The position numbers and the translations under genes were made by a program. Positions 21,422-30,355 of a stretch of DNA of 32,822 bases are shown here, one piece after another; the stretch's first letter is position 1, and every line of letters starts with the position of its first letter. This DNA comes from SZAS-103 sp038234715 (GTDB lineage: Bacteria; Pseudomonadota; Gammaproteobacteria; Xanthomonadales; Xanthomonadaceae), in NCBI GenBank assembly GCA_038234715.1, contig JBBQTD010000035.1, positions 1-32,822 on the forward strand, read 5' to 3'. The notes beneath the pieces were generated by a model. The model did no database searches and was not told where the DNA came from. It was given only the letters and a program-made list of their open reading frames with translations.

Positions 21422-22990
21422 ATGAACACCAGGACATTCGGCCAAAGCGCCGTGAGCTCGATCCCGCAAAAACCGTGTGGACAAATGGGATTTGCCCTTG
21501 CATGCGGAATCCTGGTACTGCTGGCTGGTTGCGCAGGCATGCATGGCATGCAACCACAAGGTGAATTGACCGCGCCCGACCACCTCGCGACCCATAACAC
21601 CCTCGCCGGTGTAACCCTGACGCCAGCCGCCTGGCCGCGTGCCGACTGGTGGACGGGTCTGGGTGGTCCACAGCTCGATGCCTTGATGCACGAAGCGCTG
21701 GCCGGCAATCCGACGCTTGATGCCGCCGATGCACGCGTGCGTGTCGCCCTGGCGCAAGCCGATGCCCAGGATGCCGCACGCAAGGCGCGCGTGGGTGCGC
21801 AGGCTGAATACTCGGGTATCCGCATTCCGGCGACCGTTGCGCCAGCACCGTTTGGCGGTCACTACCTCGGCGTCGAAATCCTCAACATCAATGCCAGCTA
21901 CGCGCCCGATCTGTGGGGGGGCCACCGTGCCGCGTGGGAAGCGACCGTCGATCAGGCGCATGCCGCGCAGATCGACGCCCAGGCGGCGCGCCTGAGCCTG
22001 TCGACCAACGTTGTCCAGGCCTATGCCGAACTAGCCCACTCGGCCACCCTTGAAGATGTGGCGAAGCGCGAACTCGAACGGTCGCGCGGCACGCAGAGCC
22101 TGACATCGCAACGCGTGAAGGCAGGCATTGACAGCACATTCCAACTGCGCCAGACCGAAGCCGCCATCGCTTCCGCCCAGCGTGGTCTTCAATCCGCGCA
22201 GGAACAAAGCGCGCTCAGTCGGGCTGCACTGGCCGCGTTGCTTGGAAAGGGGCCGGATCGCGGCTTGCAGATCGCTCGTCCGAAGACGCTCGTCGCCGCG
22301 CCGTTGGCATTGCCCTCCGACTTGCCCAGCGACTTGCTTGCGCGGCGCCCCGACATTGTTGCGGCGCGTTGGCGTGTTGAAGCATCCGCGCGCGGAATCG
22401 CGGCAGCGAAGGCGCAGTTCTATCCAACCGTCAATCTCACCGCTGCGATCGGGCTTGCATCGGCGAGTCTTGGCACTCTGTTCCAACTTCCATCGCGATA
22501 TGCGCAACTCGGGCCCGGCATTTCACTTCCGATCTTCGATGGGGGTCGTCTTCGCGCGGGGCTGGCTGAGCGCGATGCGAACTACGACCTCGCAGTTGCC
22601 CAATACGACCAGACCCTGGTGGATGCGTTGCACCAGGTCGCTGAGCAAGTCATCGCATTGCATGCAATCGACGGACAGATCGCGACCCAGCAGCAGGCCC
22701 AGGATGCCGCGCAATCGGCCTACGACCTCGGCATGCAACGCTATCGTGGCGGCGTTTCGGGTTACCTCGACGTACTCGGCGTGCAGCAGGTGCTGTTGCG
22801 CTCCCAACAGCAGATGGCTGATCTGAACGCCCAGCGCCTCGCCGCATCGGTAAGGCTGGTGCAGGCGCTCGGCGGAGGATTCCAGCCCGATGGTTCGTTG
22901 TTGGGGCCTGGGCTGCCGCCTCCGGCTTCAGTCTCTGCGGGATCCAACTCGCCTGCTTCCGTCGCGCCGGCCGTGACTGCCAACCAGTGA
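21422..22990 (+). CDS. Outer-membrane efflux lipoprotein (NodT/OprM family)
   Basis: A 522-aa outer-membrane factor. The signal peptide MGFALACGILVLLAGC (about residues 23-38) ends in the lipobox LAGC. The TolC/OEP repeats are seen as WWTGLGGPQLDALMHEAL near the start, LLARRPDIVAARWRVEASAR in the middle (the LxxRPDI motif typical of NodT proteins), and PGISLPIFDGGRLRAGLAER. The product forms the trimeric channel through which the EmrAB-like pump expels substrates. The start is the ATG at 21422; a GTG at 21413 overlapping the marR stop is an alternative and would add three residues. A Pro/Ser-rich C-terminal tail follows the last helix. Confidence 0.93.
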   Translation: MNTRTFGQSAVSSIPQKPCGQMGFALACGILVLLAGCAGMHGMQPQGELTAPDHLATHNTLAGVTLTPAAWPRADWWTGLGGPQLDALMHEALAGNPTLDAADARVRVALAQADAQDAARKARVGAQAEYSGIRIPATVAPAPFGGHYLGVEILNINASYAPDLWGGHRAAWEATVDQAHAAQIDAQAARLSLSTNVVQAYAELAHSATLEDVAKRELERSRGTQSLTSQRVKAGIDSTFQLRQTEAAIASAQRGLQSAQEQSALSRAALAALLGKGPDRGLQIARPKTLVAAPLALPSDLPSDLLARRPDIVAARWRVEASARGIAAAKAQFYPTVNLTAAIGLASASLGTLFQLPSRYAQLGPGISLPIFDGGRLRAGLAERDANYDLAVAQYDQTLVDALHQVAEQVIALHAIDGQIATQQQAQDAAQSAYDLGMQRYRGGVSGYLDVLGVQQVLLRSQQQMADLNAQRLAASVRLVQALGGGFQPDGSLLGPGLPPPASVSAGSNSPASVAPAVTANQ

Positions 22991-23042
22991 CCTTGCTGCA
23001 TTCCCAATCACCGATCCCAGGCATTCGTCGGAACCATCTGTC

Positions 23043-24266
23043 ATGAGCGAACCCGCACCCGCACCCATCACGGCCAACGTACCGCCGCCAAAAAAGGCAG
23101 GCGGGCGCCGCGGCGCAATGCTCCGCATTCTCCTGTTGATCGTGGTGGTTGGCCTGATCGGTTGGGCCGTCTGGTACTTCATGGATGGTCGTTGGTACGA
23201 ATCGACCGACGACGCCTACGTCAACGGCAATGTCGTGCAGATCACGCCGATGGTGGCGGGAACTGTCGTGAGCATCGGCGCGGACGACGGGACCCTCGTG
23301 CATGAAGGACAGATGCTGGCGCGCCTGGACTCTGCGGATACACAGGCGACGCTCGCGCAGTCCGAAGCAAGCCTCGCACGCACTGTCCGGCAGGTGCGTG
23401 GGCTATACAGCGGGATCGACAGTTCGCAGGCGACGCTCGCGAATCGTCGCGTCGATCTTGGGCGCGCACGTGCCGACTACGCACGCCGGCAAAGTCTTGC
23501 AGGCACCGGTGCAATCTCTGCCGAGGAACTCGCGCATGCCCGCGATCAACTCGCCGCGGCCCAGGCCGCGGTCGACGTGTCATCGCAGAAGGTCGCGAGC
23601 GACAGTGCGCTGGTGGATAACTCGGGTGTCGCATCTCAGCCCGATGTGCAGGCGGCCGCCGCACAACTGCGTCTTGCCTACATCAACAATGCGCGCGTGC
23701 AGATCGTCGCTCCCGTCACAGGCTACGTCGCGCGTCGTTCCGTGCAGCTTGGCCAGCGCGTCCAGCCTGGCGCTGCGTTGATGGCCGTGGTTCCACTGGA
23801 TCAAGTGTGGGTCGACGCCAATTTCAAGGAAACCCAACTCAAGCAGATGCGCATCGGCCAGCCGGTCAAGTTGCATGCGGATATCTATGGCGGGGGCGTC
23901 GACTACAACGGCCGTATTGCGAGCCTCGGCATTGGCACTGGCAGCGCATTCGCCCTGCTACCCGCGCAGAACGCGAGCGGCAACTGGATCAAGATTGTCC
24001 AGCGGTTGCCCGTGCGCATTGCGCTGGATTCCGAGCAGGTGCACAAGCACCCTCTGCGCATCGGATTGTCGATGAGCGTGGATGTGGACCTGCATGGACA
24101 GGAAGGCGAATTGCTCTCGACCAGACCGGTCGAAAAGCCAATCCTGACAACCGACGTCTACGAGCGCCAGATGCACGATGCCGACGCACTCGTGGCAAGG
24201 ATCATCCAGTCCAACCTTCCGGGAGCTGCGCGCGCGCAATCCGCACAGCCAACAGCCAGCCGCTGA
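23043..24266 (+). CDS. emrA: HlyD/EmrA-type membrane fusion protein
   Basis: A 407-aa periplasmic adaptor. After a proline-rich cytoplasmic start there is a single membrane helix (about residues 24-46: AMLRILLLIVVVGLIGWAVW). The first half of the lipoyl domain follows (STDDAYVNGNVVQITPMVAG, the signature of EmrA relatives), then a long coiled-coil hairpin of about 110 residues (STDDAYV to QAAAAQL), the second lipoyl half (IVAPVTGYVARRSVQLGQRV) and the beta-barrel (WVDANFKETQLKQMRIGQPV). It bridges the inner-membrane EmrB-like transporter and the outer-membrane factor. The ATG at 23043 follows the previous gene by 52 bp. The gene symbol is by family; orthology to E. coli emrA is not proven. 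Confidence 0.94.
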   Translation: MSEPAPAPITANVPPPKKAGGRRGAMLRILLLIVVVGLIGWAVWYFMDGRWYESTDDAYVNGNVVQITPMVAGTVVSIGADDGTLVHEGQMLARLDSADTQATLAQSEASLARTVRQVRGLYSGIDSSQATLANRRVDLGRARADYARRQSLAGTGAISAEELAHARDQLAAAQAAVDVSSQKVASDSALVDNSGVASQPDVQAAAAQLRLAYINNARVQIVAPVTGYVARRSVQLGQRVQPGAALMAVVPLDQVWVDANFKETQLKQMRIGQPVKLHADIYGGGVDYNGRIASLGIGTGSAFALLPAQNASGNWIKIVQRLPVRIALDSEQVHKHPLRIGLSMSVDVDLHGQEGELLSTRPVEKPILTTDVYERQMHDADALVARIIQSNLPGAARAQSAQPTASR

Positions 24267-24275
24267 GCACCGGAC

Positions 24276-25826
24276 ATGGCAGCTGTCCAAGCCGAGACCG
24301 CGAGCGGATTCCGACCGCCGAACATGGTGCTCGCGACAATCGGGTTGTCGCTCGCCACGTTCATGCAGGTGCTCGACACCACGATAGCAAACGTATCGTT
24401 GCCGACGATTTCCGGAAACCTCGGGGCAAGCGCGTCGCAGAGTACCTGGGTCATCACCTCGTTCGCGTGCAGCAACGCGATCGCACTGCCGCTGACCGGT
24501 TGGCTCAGCAAGCGCTTCGGCGAGTCGCGCCTGTTCGTCTGGGCGACGCTGTTGTTTTCGGTTGCCTCGCTGCTGTGCGGGCTCGCCCAGAGCATGGGCA
24601 TACTGGTCCTTGCGCGTGCGCTGCAAGGTTTCGTCGCAGGTCCGATGTACCCGCTGACGCAGAGCCTGCTCGTTGCGATCTTTCCCCGCGACAAACGCGG
24701 GATGGCGCTCGCGCTGCTTGCAATGGTCACTGTCGTCGCGCCGATCGCCGGGCCGATCCTCGGCGGGTGGATCACCGACAACTACAGCTGGGAATGGATC
24801 TTCCTGATCAACGTACCGATCGGCATCTTCGCGAGTGTCGTGATCAAGCAACAACTTGCCGGAAAGCCCGAACCGATCGAGAAGCCGCCGATGGACTACA
24901 TCGGCCTGGCGAGCCTGGTGGTTGGTGTCGGCTGCCTGCAGGTGCTGCTCGACCTTGGCAACGACGCCGACTGGTTCCATTCCCCGCACATCGTCATTCT
25001 CGCGATCATCTCGGCGATTTCACTCGCGGTCTTCGTGATCTGGGAAATGACGGACGAACATCCGCTCGTCGACCTGAGCCTGTTCCGGCATCGCAACTTC
25101 AGGGTCGGTACGATCGCATTGATCGTCGCGTACGCGGCGTTCTTTTCGGTCGGTCTGCTGATTCCGCTGTGGTTGCAACGCGATCTTGGATACACCTCGA
25201 TCTGGGCGGGCCTGGCGACTGCGCCGCTTGGCATACTGCCGGTGTTCCTGGCACCGCTGGTCGGTAAGTACGCGGGACGATTCGACCTGCGCCTGGTCGC
25301 AAGCATCGCCTTCGTGTTCATGGCGCTCACAAGCTTCATGCGCTCGCGGTTCAATCTCGACGTGACCTTTGCCACCATCGCCGGAATCCAGCTGCTGATG
25401 GGTCTGGGAGTGGCATTGTTCTTCATGCCCATCCTCACCATCCTGCTATCGGATCTGGATGGTCGCGAGATCGCAGCGGGTTCGGGTCTGGCGACATTTT
25501 TGCGCACGCTCGGAGGCAGTTTCGCCGCGTCCATCACGACATTCGTCTGGAACAACCGCACCATCGTGCACCACGCCCAGATGGCCGAGCGTATCTCCAT
25601 GTTCGATCCAGCGTCGCAAACCTCGGTGCTAGCGCTGGGCATGGGCAACCTTCAGCGCGGCGCGGCAACGCTCGAGCGGATCATTACGCAGCAAGCGTCG
25701 CAGATCGGTTTCAACGAAATCTTTTATGTGCTCGGCTGGATGTTCCTCGCGATCATCGCGTTGATCTGGTTCGCGCGGCCGCCGTTCGGTGGTGGGCCTG
25801 CGGCCGCGACGAGCGGCGGACACTGA
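24276..25826 (+). CDS. emrB: EmrB/QacA-family MFS multidrug transporter (DHA2, 14 TM)
   Basis: A 516-aa inner-membrane drug:H+ antiporter. DHA2 hallmarks are LDTTIANVSLPTISGNLGAS (motif D1 in TM1), GWLSKRFGESRLFVW (motif A) and GPILGGWITDNYSWEWIFLINVPIG (motif C and the following loop). The length and hydrophobic pattern suit 14 membrane segments. It starts 9 bp after the emrA-like stop, so both are probably one translational unit. Substrates in related pumps are hydrophobic weak acids, uncouplers and antibiotics; the actual substrate is unknown. The final residues (GGGPAAATSGGH) are a soluble tail. Confidence 0.95.
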   Translation: MAAVQAETASGFRPPNMVLATIGLSLATFMQVLDTTIANVSLPTISGNLGASASQSTWVITSFACSNAIALPLTGWLSKRFGESRLFVWATLLFSVASLLCGLAQSMGILVLARALQGFVAGPMYPLTQSLLVAIFPRDKRGMALALLAMVTVVAPIAGPILGGWITDNYSWEWIFLINVPIGIFASVVIKQQLAGKPEPIEKPPMDYIGLASLVVGVGCLQVLLDLGNDADWFHSPHIVILAIISAISLAVFVIWEMTDEHPLVDLSLFRHRNFRVGTIALIVAYAAFFSVGLLIPLWLQRDLGYTSIWAGLATAPLGILPVFLAPLVGKYAGRFDLRLVASIAFVFMALTSFMRSRFNLDVTFATIAGIQLLMGLGVALFFMPILTILLSDLDGREIAAGSGLATFLRTLGGSFAASITTFVWNNRTIVHHAQMAERISMFDPASQTSVLALGMGNLQRGAATLERIITQQASQIGFNEIFYVLGWMFLAIIALIWFARPPFGGGPAAATSGGH

Positions 25827-25874
25827 GTCGATCCGCCTCTTGATGACGAACGCACCACACTGCAAGGAAGCTCC

Positions 25875-26018
25875 ATGAGCCTGCTGGGAATTGCGATGAT
25901 CGTGCTGGGCATCTGGATCGCGATCAAGGTCGTGAGCCTGGTGATACGCCTTGCGATGGTCATGCTGGTTATTGGCGGCTTGTACGTCTTGGTCTCGCCG
26001 TTGCTCGGCATGCACTGA
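25875..26018 (+). CDS. 47-aa membrane miniprotein at the end of the efflux operon
   Basis: ATG at 25875 with a strong AAGGAAG ribosome-binding site, stop at 26016-26018. The peptide (MSLLGIAMIVLGIWIAIKVV to VSPLLGMH) is almost wholly hydrophobic, with two short membrane segments separated by KVVSLVIR. It lies 48 bp after the EmrB-like gene on the same strand and so is likely co-transcribed. Small membrane proteins such as AcrZ are known to modulate pumps, but I see no homology to AcrZ and assign no function. Confidence 0.65.
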   Translation: MSLLGIAMIVLGIWIAIKVVSLVIRLAMVMLVIGGLYVLVSPLLGMH

Positions 26019-26019
26019 A

Positions 26020-26056
26020 GCCCCTCTCCCTGCGGGAGAGGGTTGGGGTGAGGGGC
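26020..26056. repeat. REP-like palindromic element between convergent genes
   Basis: CCCTCTCCCT-GCGGGAGAGGG is a GC-rich hairpin followed by TTGGGGTGAGGGGC, whose end is also complementary to the first bases (GCCCCTC). This CCTCTCCC...TTGGGGTGAGGG pattern is a dispersed intergenic repeat in many proteobacterial genomes. It sits between the convergent efflux operon and the ABC exporter gene, the usual REP location, where it can act as an mRNA 3' end. RAYT enzymes such as the one at the start of the window are thought to mobilise REPs. Confidence 0.7.
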
Positions 26057-26152
26057 GAACAATGCCAAGGTCGTGACCTCGTTTGGTCCTCACGCTAGCC
26101 ATCGCACGCGGGTAAAAGGGTGCCAGCGCAGCGAAACCGCCCGGCAATCGCC

Positions 26153-28078
26153 TCAGTCGCTTTCCCTGATCTCACCGATTGTCGCCGTCAACTCCGCCAC
26201 GAGTTGCTGGTCTGAAGCTGCCGCGAGCGGCATTCCATCCTGCGCCGCCGCCGTCTCGCGCAACCTTTCCTCATCGCGTTGCTGCAGCTTCCACATCTGC
26301 GCATAAGCGCCTTCGCGGGCGAGTAGTGCGACGTGGCTGCCGCGTTCGACGATGCGCCCGGCATCCATCACCAGGATCTCGTCGGCGTTCATCACCGTCG
26401 ACAGGCGATGTGCGATCACCAGCGTCGTGCGACCGACCGCAATCCTGTCCAGTTCGGCCTGGATCGCTTGTTCGGATTTGGAATCCAGGGCCGATGTCGC
26501 CTCGTCGAAAATCAGGATCGCGGGATTCTTGAGCAGTGCACGCGCGATCGCCACGCGTTGCTTCTCGCCGCCGGACAACTTCAACCCGCGTTCGCCCACC
26601 TCGGTCGCGTAGCCATCTGGCAGCGACACAATCAGGTCATGGATGTGCGCTGCGCGCGCAACGTCCTCCACTTCGTCCTTCGTCGCATCCGGGCGGCCAT
26701 ACAGGATGTTGTAGTAGATTGTGTCGTTGAACAGCACGGTGTCCTGCGGAACGATCGCGATGGCGGCGCGCACCGAAGCCTGCGTGTAATCGCGGATGTC
26801 GCGCGTCGTTCCCGACGCGTCATCGATCGCGATGCGCCCCGAATCCACGTCGTAAAAACGATACAGCAGCCGTGCGAGCGTCGACTTGCCGGAACCCGAA
26901 TGCCCGACCACGGCGACCGTGCCTCCCGGCGGAATCGCAAAACTCACGTCGCTGAGGATCGTGCGTCGCGGGTCGTATCCGAACCGCACGTTCTCGAACG
27001 CAACACGCGGCCGCCTTGCCTGCAGTGGCGTCGATCCGGGACGGTCCTGCACATCCTGACGTTCGTCGAGCAGTCCGAACAGCCGCTCGAGATTCGTGAA
27101 CGCGGCCTTCACCTCGCGGTACATCATGCCCAGCAGGTTCAATGGGGCGGACAGCTGCAGCAGGTACGCGTTGACCAGCACCATGTCGCCGACCGTCATC
27201 GTGCCTGCCACCACGCCAGCTGCCGCGCGCCACATCATCGCGGTGACACCGATCGCGACGATCGCGCTCTGGCCCAGGTTCAACACCGCCAGCGTCTTGC
27301 GCGACTTGACGCTCGCGTTCTCCAGGTGGATCAGGTTCTCGTCGTAGCGCCGCGCTTCGTGTTCTTCGTTGCCGAAGTACTTCACGGTTTCGTAGTTGAG
27401 CAGCGAATCCACCGCGCGTTCGTTCGCGCGCGTATCCGCCTCGACCGAAGCCCGGTAGAAACGCGTGCGCCATTCGGTGATCGAAAACGTGAAGGCGATG
27501 TACACCACCAGGGTGGCCATGGTGATGCCGGCGAACCCCCAGTCGTATTTCCACACCAGCACACCGGTGACCATCGCGATCTCGATCAACGTCGGCAGGA
27601 TCGTGTACAGCGTCCAGTCCAGCAGGTCGGAAATCGCGCTGCCACCGCGCTCCACGTCGCGTGCGACCCCACCAGTGCGGCGCGCGAGATGAAAGCGCAG
27701 CGACAACGCATGCAGATGGCGGAACACCTGCAAGGTCACCCGGCGTGAGACGCGCGCCATCACGCGTGCGAACACCACCTGGCGCAGCTCGGTGAACAGC
27801 GTCGTCGACAACCGCGATGCGCCATAGGCAATCAGCAACGCAACCGGGAACACCAGCGGCGTCGGCCTCACTCCAAGACCGTCCACCAGGCCCTTGAGCA
27901 CCATCGGCACGACGAGGTTCGCCAGCTTGCCCACCAGCACCATCGCCAGCGCAAGGCTGATGCGGCCCCAATAGGGCTTCAGGAAAGGCAACAGTTCGCG
28001 GACAACCTGCGATTCGCTGCGGGCGGTTGCAGGACGCGCAACGGGCTCGTTGCCGGTCGTAGGGGACGTATCGGTCAT
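26153..28078 (-). CDS. ABC exporter, Atm1/HMT1 type (fused permease and ATPase)
   Basis: A 641-aa half-transporter. The N-terminal six-helix domain contains the Atm1 signature NYETVKYFGNEEHEARRYDE and LNLGQSAIVAIGVTAMMW. The ATPase domain has Walker A GHSGSGKST (about residue 390), Q-loop IVPQDTVLFNDTI, signature LSGGEKQR (about 500), Walker B ILIFDEATSALD (about 520) and the H-loop IAHRLSTV. Atm1-type proteins export glutathione-linked compounds or metal conjugates and are tied to iron-sulfur or heavy-metal homeostasis; the bacterial cargo here is unknown. The C-terminus has an extra acidic helix (QLVAELTATIGEIRESD). The gene is divergent from the Bcr/CflA gene and convergent with the efflux operon. 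Confidence 0.95.
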   Translation of the reverse strand: MTDTSPTTGNEPVARPATARSESQVVRELLPFLKPYWGRISLALAMVLVGKLANLVVPMVLKGLVDGLGVRPTPLVFPVALLIAYGASRLSTTLFTELRQVVFARVMARVSRRVTLQVFRHLHALSLRFHLARRTGGVARDVERGGSAISDLLDWTLYTILPTLIEIAMVTGVLVWKYDWGFAGITMATLVVYIAFTFSITEWRTRFYRASVEADTRANERAVDSLLNYETVKYFGNEEHEARRYDENLIHLENASVKSRKTLAVLNLGQSAIVAIGVTAMMWRAAAGVVAGTMTVGDMVLVNAYLLQLSAPLNLLGMMYREVKAAFTNLERLFGLLDERQDVQDRPGSTPLQARRPRVAFENVRFGYDPRRTILSDVSFAIPPGGTVAVVGHSGSGKSTLARLLYRFYDVDSGRIAIDDASGTTRDIRDYTQASVRAAIAIVPQDTVLFNDTIYYNILYGRPDATKDEVEDVARAAHIHDLIVSLPDGYATEVGERGLKLSGGEKQRVAIARALLKNPAILIFDEATSALDSKSEQAIQAELDRIAVGRTTLVIAHRLSTVMNADEILVMDAGRIVERGSHVALLAREGAYAQMWKLQQRDEERLRETAAAQDGMPLAAASDQQLVAELTATIGEIRESD

Positions 28079-28232
28079 AACCCGAAGAGATGGAGGACGC
28101 GCGGCTGCGCTTCAAGGCGCTGGGCTGGAATTGTTCGTGGCTGAAAACAGGTCTCGGGATTTCCAGCACGTTCGCCCTCCATGGCGGCCGGCACCAACTG
28201 CTATGCTGGCACAAAGCACCGCTGGTTCCCCG

Positions 28233-29519
28233 ATGCGTCCCGATCTTTCCGTTTCCCGCGCCCGGGTGGCCCTGCTGCTGGGCGGCCTCGCGATGTTCGG
28301 GCCGTTCTCGATCGACACGATCTTCCCGGCGTTCCGGGTCATCGCCGCCGATCTTGCCGTCAGTCCGTTGCTGATGCAGCAGACGGTCAGCGTCTACCTG
28401 ATCGCGTACGCAAGCACGTCGCTTTTCCATGGCGCGTTGTCGGATGCGTACGGGCGTCGTCGCGTGATCCTGTGCGGGCTAGCAGTGTTCGCATTGGGGT
28501 CAGTCGGTTGCGCGCTGTCCACCACGATCGCCCAACTGCTCGCATTCCGCGCGCTGCAAGGCCTGTCCGCGGGTGTCGGCCTCATCGTCGGCCGCGCGGT
28601 CATCCGCGACTGCCTGCAGGGGCACGATGCGCAACGCATGATGAGCAGCGTCTCGATGATCTTCAGCATTGCGCCCGCGATCGCGCCGATCATCGGCGGA
28701 TGGCTGCTTGGCCTTGAAGGATGGCACGCGAACTTCTGGTTTCTCGTGCTGTTCTCCGTCGTGTTGTGGACGACGACGTTCTTCGCCTTGCCCGAGACCC
28801 ATCCGCTCGCTGAGCGCACGCGCTTCCATCCCTCCACGCTGCTGCAGACCTATAGCGCGATGCTCGGCAGCGGAAGCTTCGTGCGGCTTGCGCTTGCCGG
28901 CTCGCTGAACTTCAACGCCTTGTTCCTCTACATCGCATCGGCGCCCACATTCGTGATGGACCTCATGGGCCTCAACGAGCGGCAGTTCTCGTGGTTCTTC
29001 GCGCCAACCATCGGCGGCATGATGCTCGGCGCATTCATGTCGGGACGCATGGCCGGGCGCATCAGTGGCATGCGCCTGGCAAACCTCGGCTGCGCCATCA
29101 GCGGCGCGGCGGCGGCGATCAACATCGTCTTCAACCTCGTCGCCCCTAACCTGCATCCGCTCGAGTTTTCATTGTTCGGCGTTCCGCTGCTGCTGCCACT
29201 CGCGGTGCTGCCGATCATGCTCACGGCGTTCGGCGTTGCGCTGGTGTTCCCGATCGTCACCCTTGCACTGCTCGACATGTATCCGCGCCAGCGCGGCGGC
29301 GCATCGTCTGCACAGGCGTTCATCGGGCTGGTGCTCAACGCCGTGGTTGCGGGCGCGCTGGCGCCGATGGTCGATCGCAGCGGGCTGTATCTGGCGCTGA
29401 CAGCGTCTGCGTTTACCGCGGTCGCGTGGATGCTGTGGAACGGCCACGTGAAGCACAGCGCGCGCGTTCCGGACGTCCCTGTCGAAGCTGCGGCACTCGA
29501 GCCCAACGACGAGATGTAG
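28233..29519 (+). CDS. Bcr/CflA family MFS drug transporter (12 TM)
   Basis: A 428-aa transporter. The start MRPDLSVSRARVALLLGGLA leads into TM1 with MFGPFSIDTIFPAFRVIAAD, the DHA1 motif D1 region of Bcr/CflA proteins. Motif A is FHGALSDAYGRRRVILCGL, RALQGLSAGVG follows, and motif C lies in IAPAIAPIIGGWL. Bcr relatives export bicyclomycin, chloramphenicol, sulfonamides or Cys. The frame is open upstream to 28050, but that part overlaps the divergent ABC gene and lacks family similarity. The ATG at 28233 gives a normal-length protein; an in-frame ATG at 28203 is less likely. The 154-bp divergent space shows a possible -10 (TATGCT at 28202), and I see no operator. Confidence 0.92.
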   Translation: MRPDLSVSRARVALLLGGLAMFGPFSIDTIFPAFRVIAADLAVSPLLMQQTVSVYLIAYASTSLFHGALSDAYGRRRVILCGLAVFALGSVGCALSTTIAQLLAFRALQGLSAGVGLIVGRAVIRDCLQGHDAQRMMSSVSMIFSIAPAIAPIIGGWLLGLEGWHANFWFLVLFSVVLWTTTFFALPETHPLAERTRFHPSTLLQTYSAMLGSGSFVRLALAGSLNFNALFLYIASAPTFVMDLMGLNERQFSWFFAPTIGGMMLGAFMSGRMAGRISGMRLANLGCAISGAAAAINIVFNLVAPNLHPLEFSLFGVPLLLPLAVLPIMLTAFGVALVFPIVTLALLDMYPRQRGGASSAQAFIGLVLNAVVAGALAPMVDRSGLYLALTASAFTAVAWMLWNGHVKHSARVPDVPVEAAALEPNDEM

Positions 29520-29542
29520 GGCTGCCGTCAAGCGCGGCGCGA

Positions 29543-29908
29543 TCAACCCACCCAGAGCGTCATCGCCAGCGCTAGCATCGCCGGGCCACCCTGCACGAAC
29601 AGGATGCTGCGCTTCACGCTCAGCGCACCATAGATCGCCGCGACGATCACGCATGCCAGAAAGAACACCTTCAACTGCCATGCAAACGCAGCGTCGGGCT
29701 GCAGCAAGCTCCAGACCAGCCCGGCGGAAAGAAATCCGTTGTACAGCCCCTGGTTCGCAGCAAGCGACTTGCTCGCCAGCGCGAACTCTTCCGTGGTGCC
29801 GAACACCCGGCGCGTCTTCTTCGTGGTCCACACGAACATTTCCAGGTACATGAAGTACAGGTGTTCGAAAGCGACCAGTCCGATCAGGATCAGGCTCAAC
29901 ATGCGCAT
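29543..29908 (-). CDS. DUF1304 family membrane protein
   Basis: A 121-aa protein with four predicted helices: MRMLSLILIGLVAFEHLYFM, NQGLYNGFLSAGLVWSLL, LKVFFLACVIVAAIYGAL, and the last at the C-terminus. The motifs FEHLYFMYLEMFVW, LAANQGLYNGFLSAGL and AAIYGALSV are typical of DUF1304. Biochemical function is unknown. The ATG at 29908 has GGGGAC as ribosome-binding site; the frame is open to 29995 but the extra part is not family-like. It is convergent with the Bcr/CflA gene, with only 23 bp between the stops. Confidence 0.9.
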   Translation of the reverse strand: MRMLSLILIGLVAFEHLYFMYLEMFVWTTKKTRRVFGTTEEFALASKSLAANQGLYNGFLSAGLVWSLLQPDAAFAWQLKVFFLACVIVAAIYGALSVKRSILFVQGGPAMLALAMTLWVG

Positions 29909-29948
29909 GGTGGGGTCCCCGGTTGGATTTGTGACAATCAACGGCAGC

Positions 29949-30355
29949 TTACGCGTCAAGCAACTTCGCATCCGCCAGCCTGGTCGCCTTCGCATCCAGT
30001 GTCAGCATCGGCGCCTTACCCTCGGCCCAGCACGCCCCCGTGTGCAGGCAGTCGGCGAAATCCGCGGCTCCGAGCCGGTAAGCGTGCAGTGCGCGCTCGA
30101 TGCCCGGTTCGTCCTGGAACGCCAGTTCGCGGGTTTCGAGCAAGGCTTTGAAGGCGAGCAGGATGTCGGGCTTGCGGAAGGCGTAACGGGAGCGCAGCAC
30201 CCATTCGAGTTCCAGCATCACCGTGGCGGGAACGAACAAGGGTACCTGACGTGACCGCGCGCGGCGGCGTGGAGCAGCCCCTCAATCCGCCGCGATTGCC
30301 TTGGATCATCGTCCACCAGCCAGCGCACCAGGATGTTGGTGTCGAGCCCGGCCAT
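29949..30355 (-). pseudogene. VapC-like PIN-domain toxin, frameshifted
   Basis: Two frames together give one full PIN protein. Frame A (ATG at 30355) reads MAGLDTNILVRWLVDDDPRQ, then SRRIEGLLHAAARGHVRYP, and soon stops. Frame B, entered near 30240, reads LFVPATVMLELEWVLRSRYA, continues through GAADFADCLHTG and ends ATRLADAKLLDA. The acidic PIN residues are all present but split: Asp5 in frame A, the Glu of LELEW and the Asp of AADFAD in frame B. Loss of one base (or gain of two) around 30238-30250 explains the break. VapC toxins are RNases that cut tRNA or rRNA. The start overlaps the antitoxin stop (TAATG). A sequencing error or programmed frameshift are the alternatives; no slippery site is obvious. 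Confidence 0.85.
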
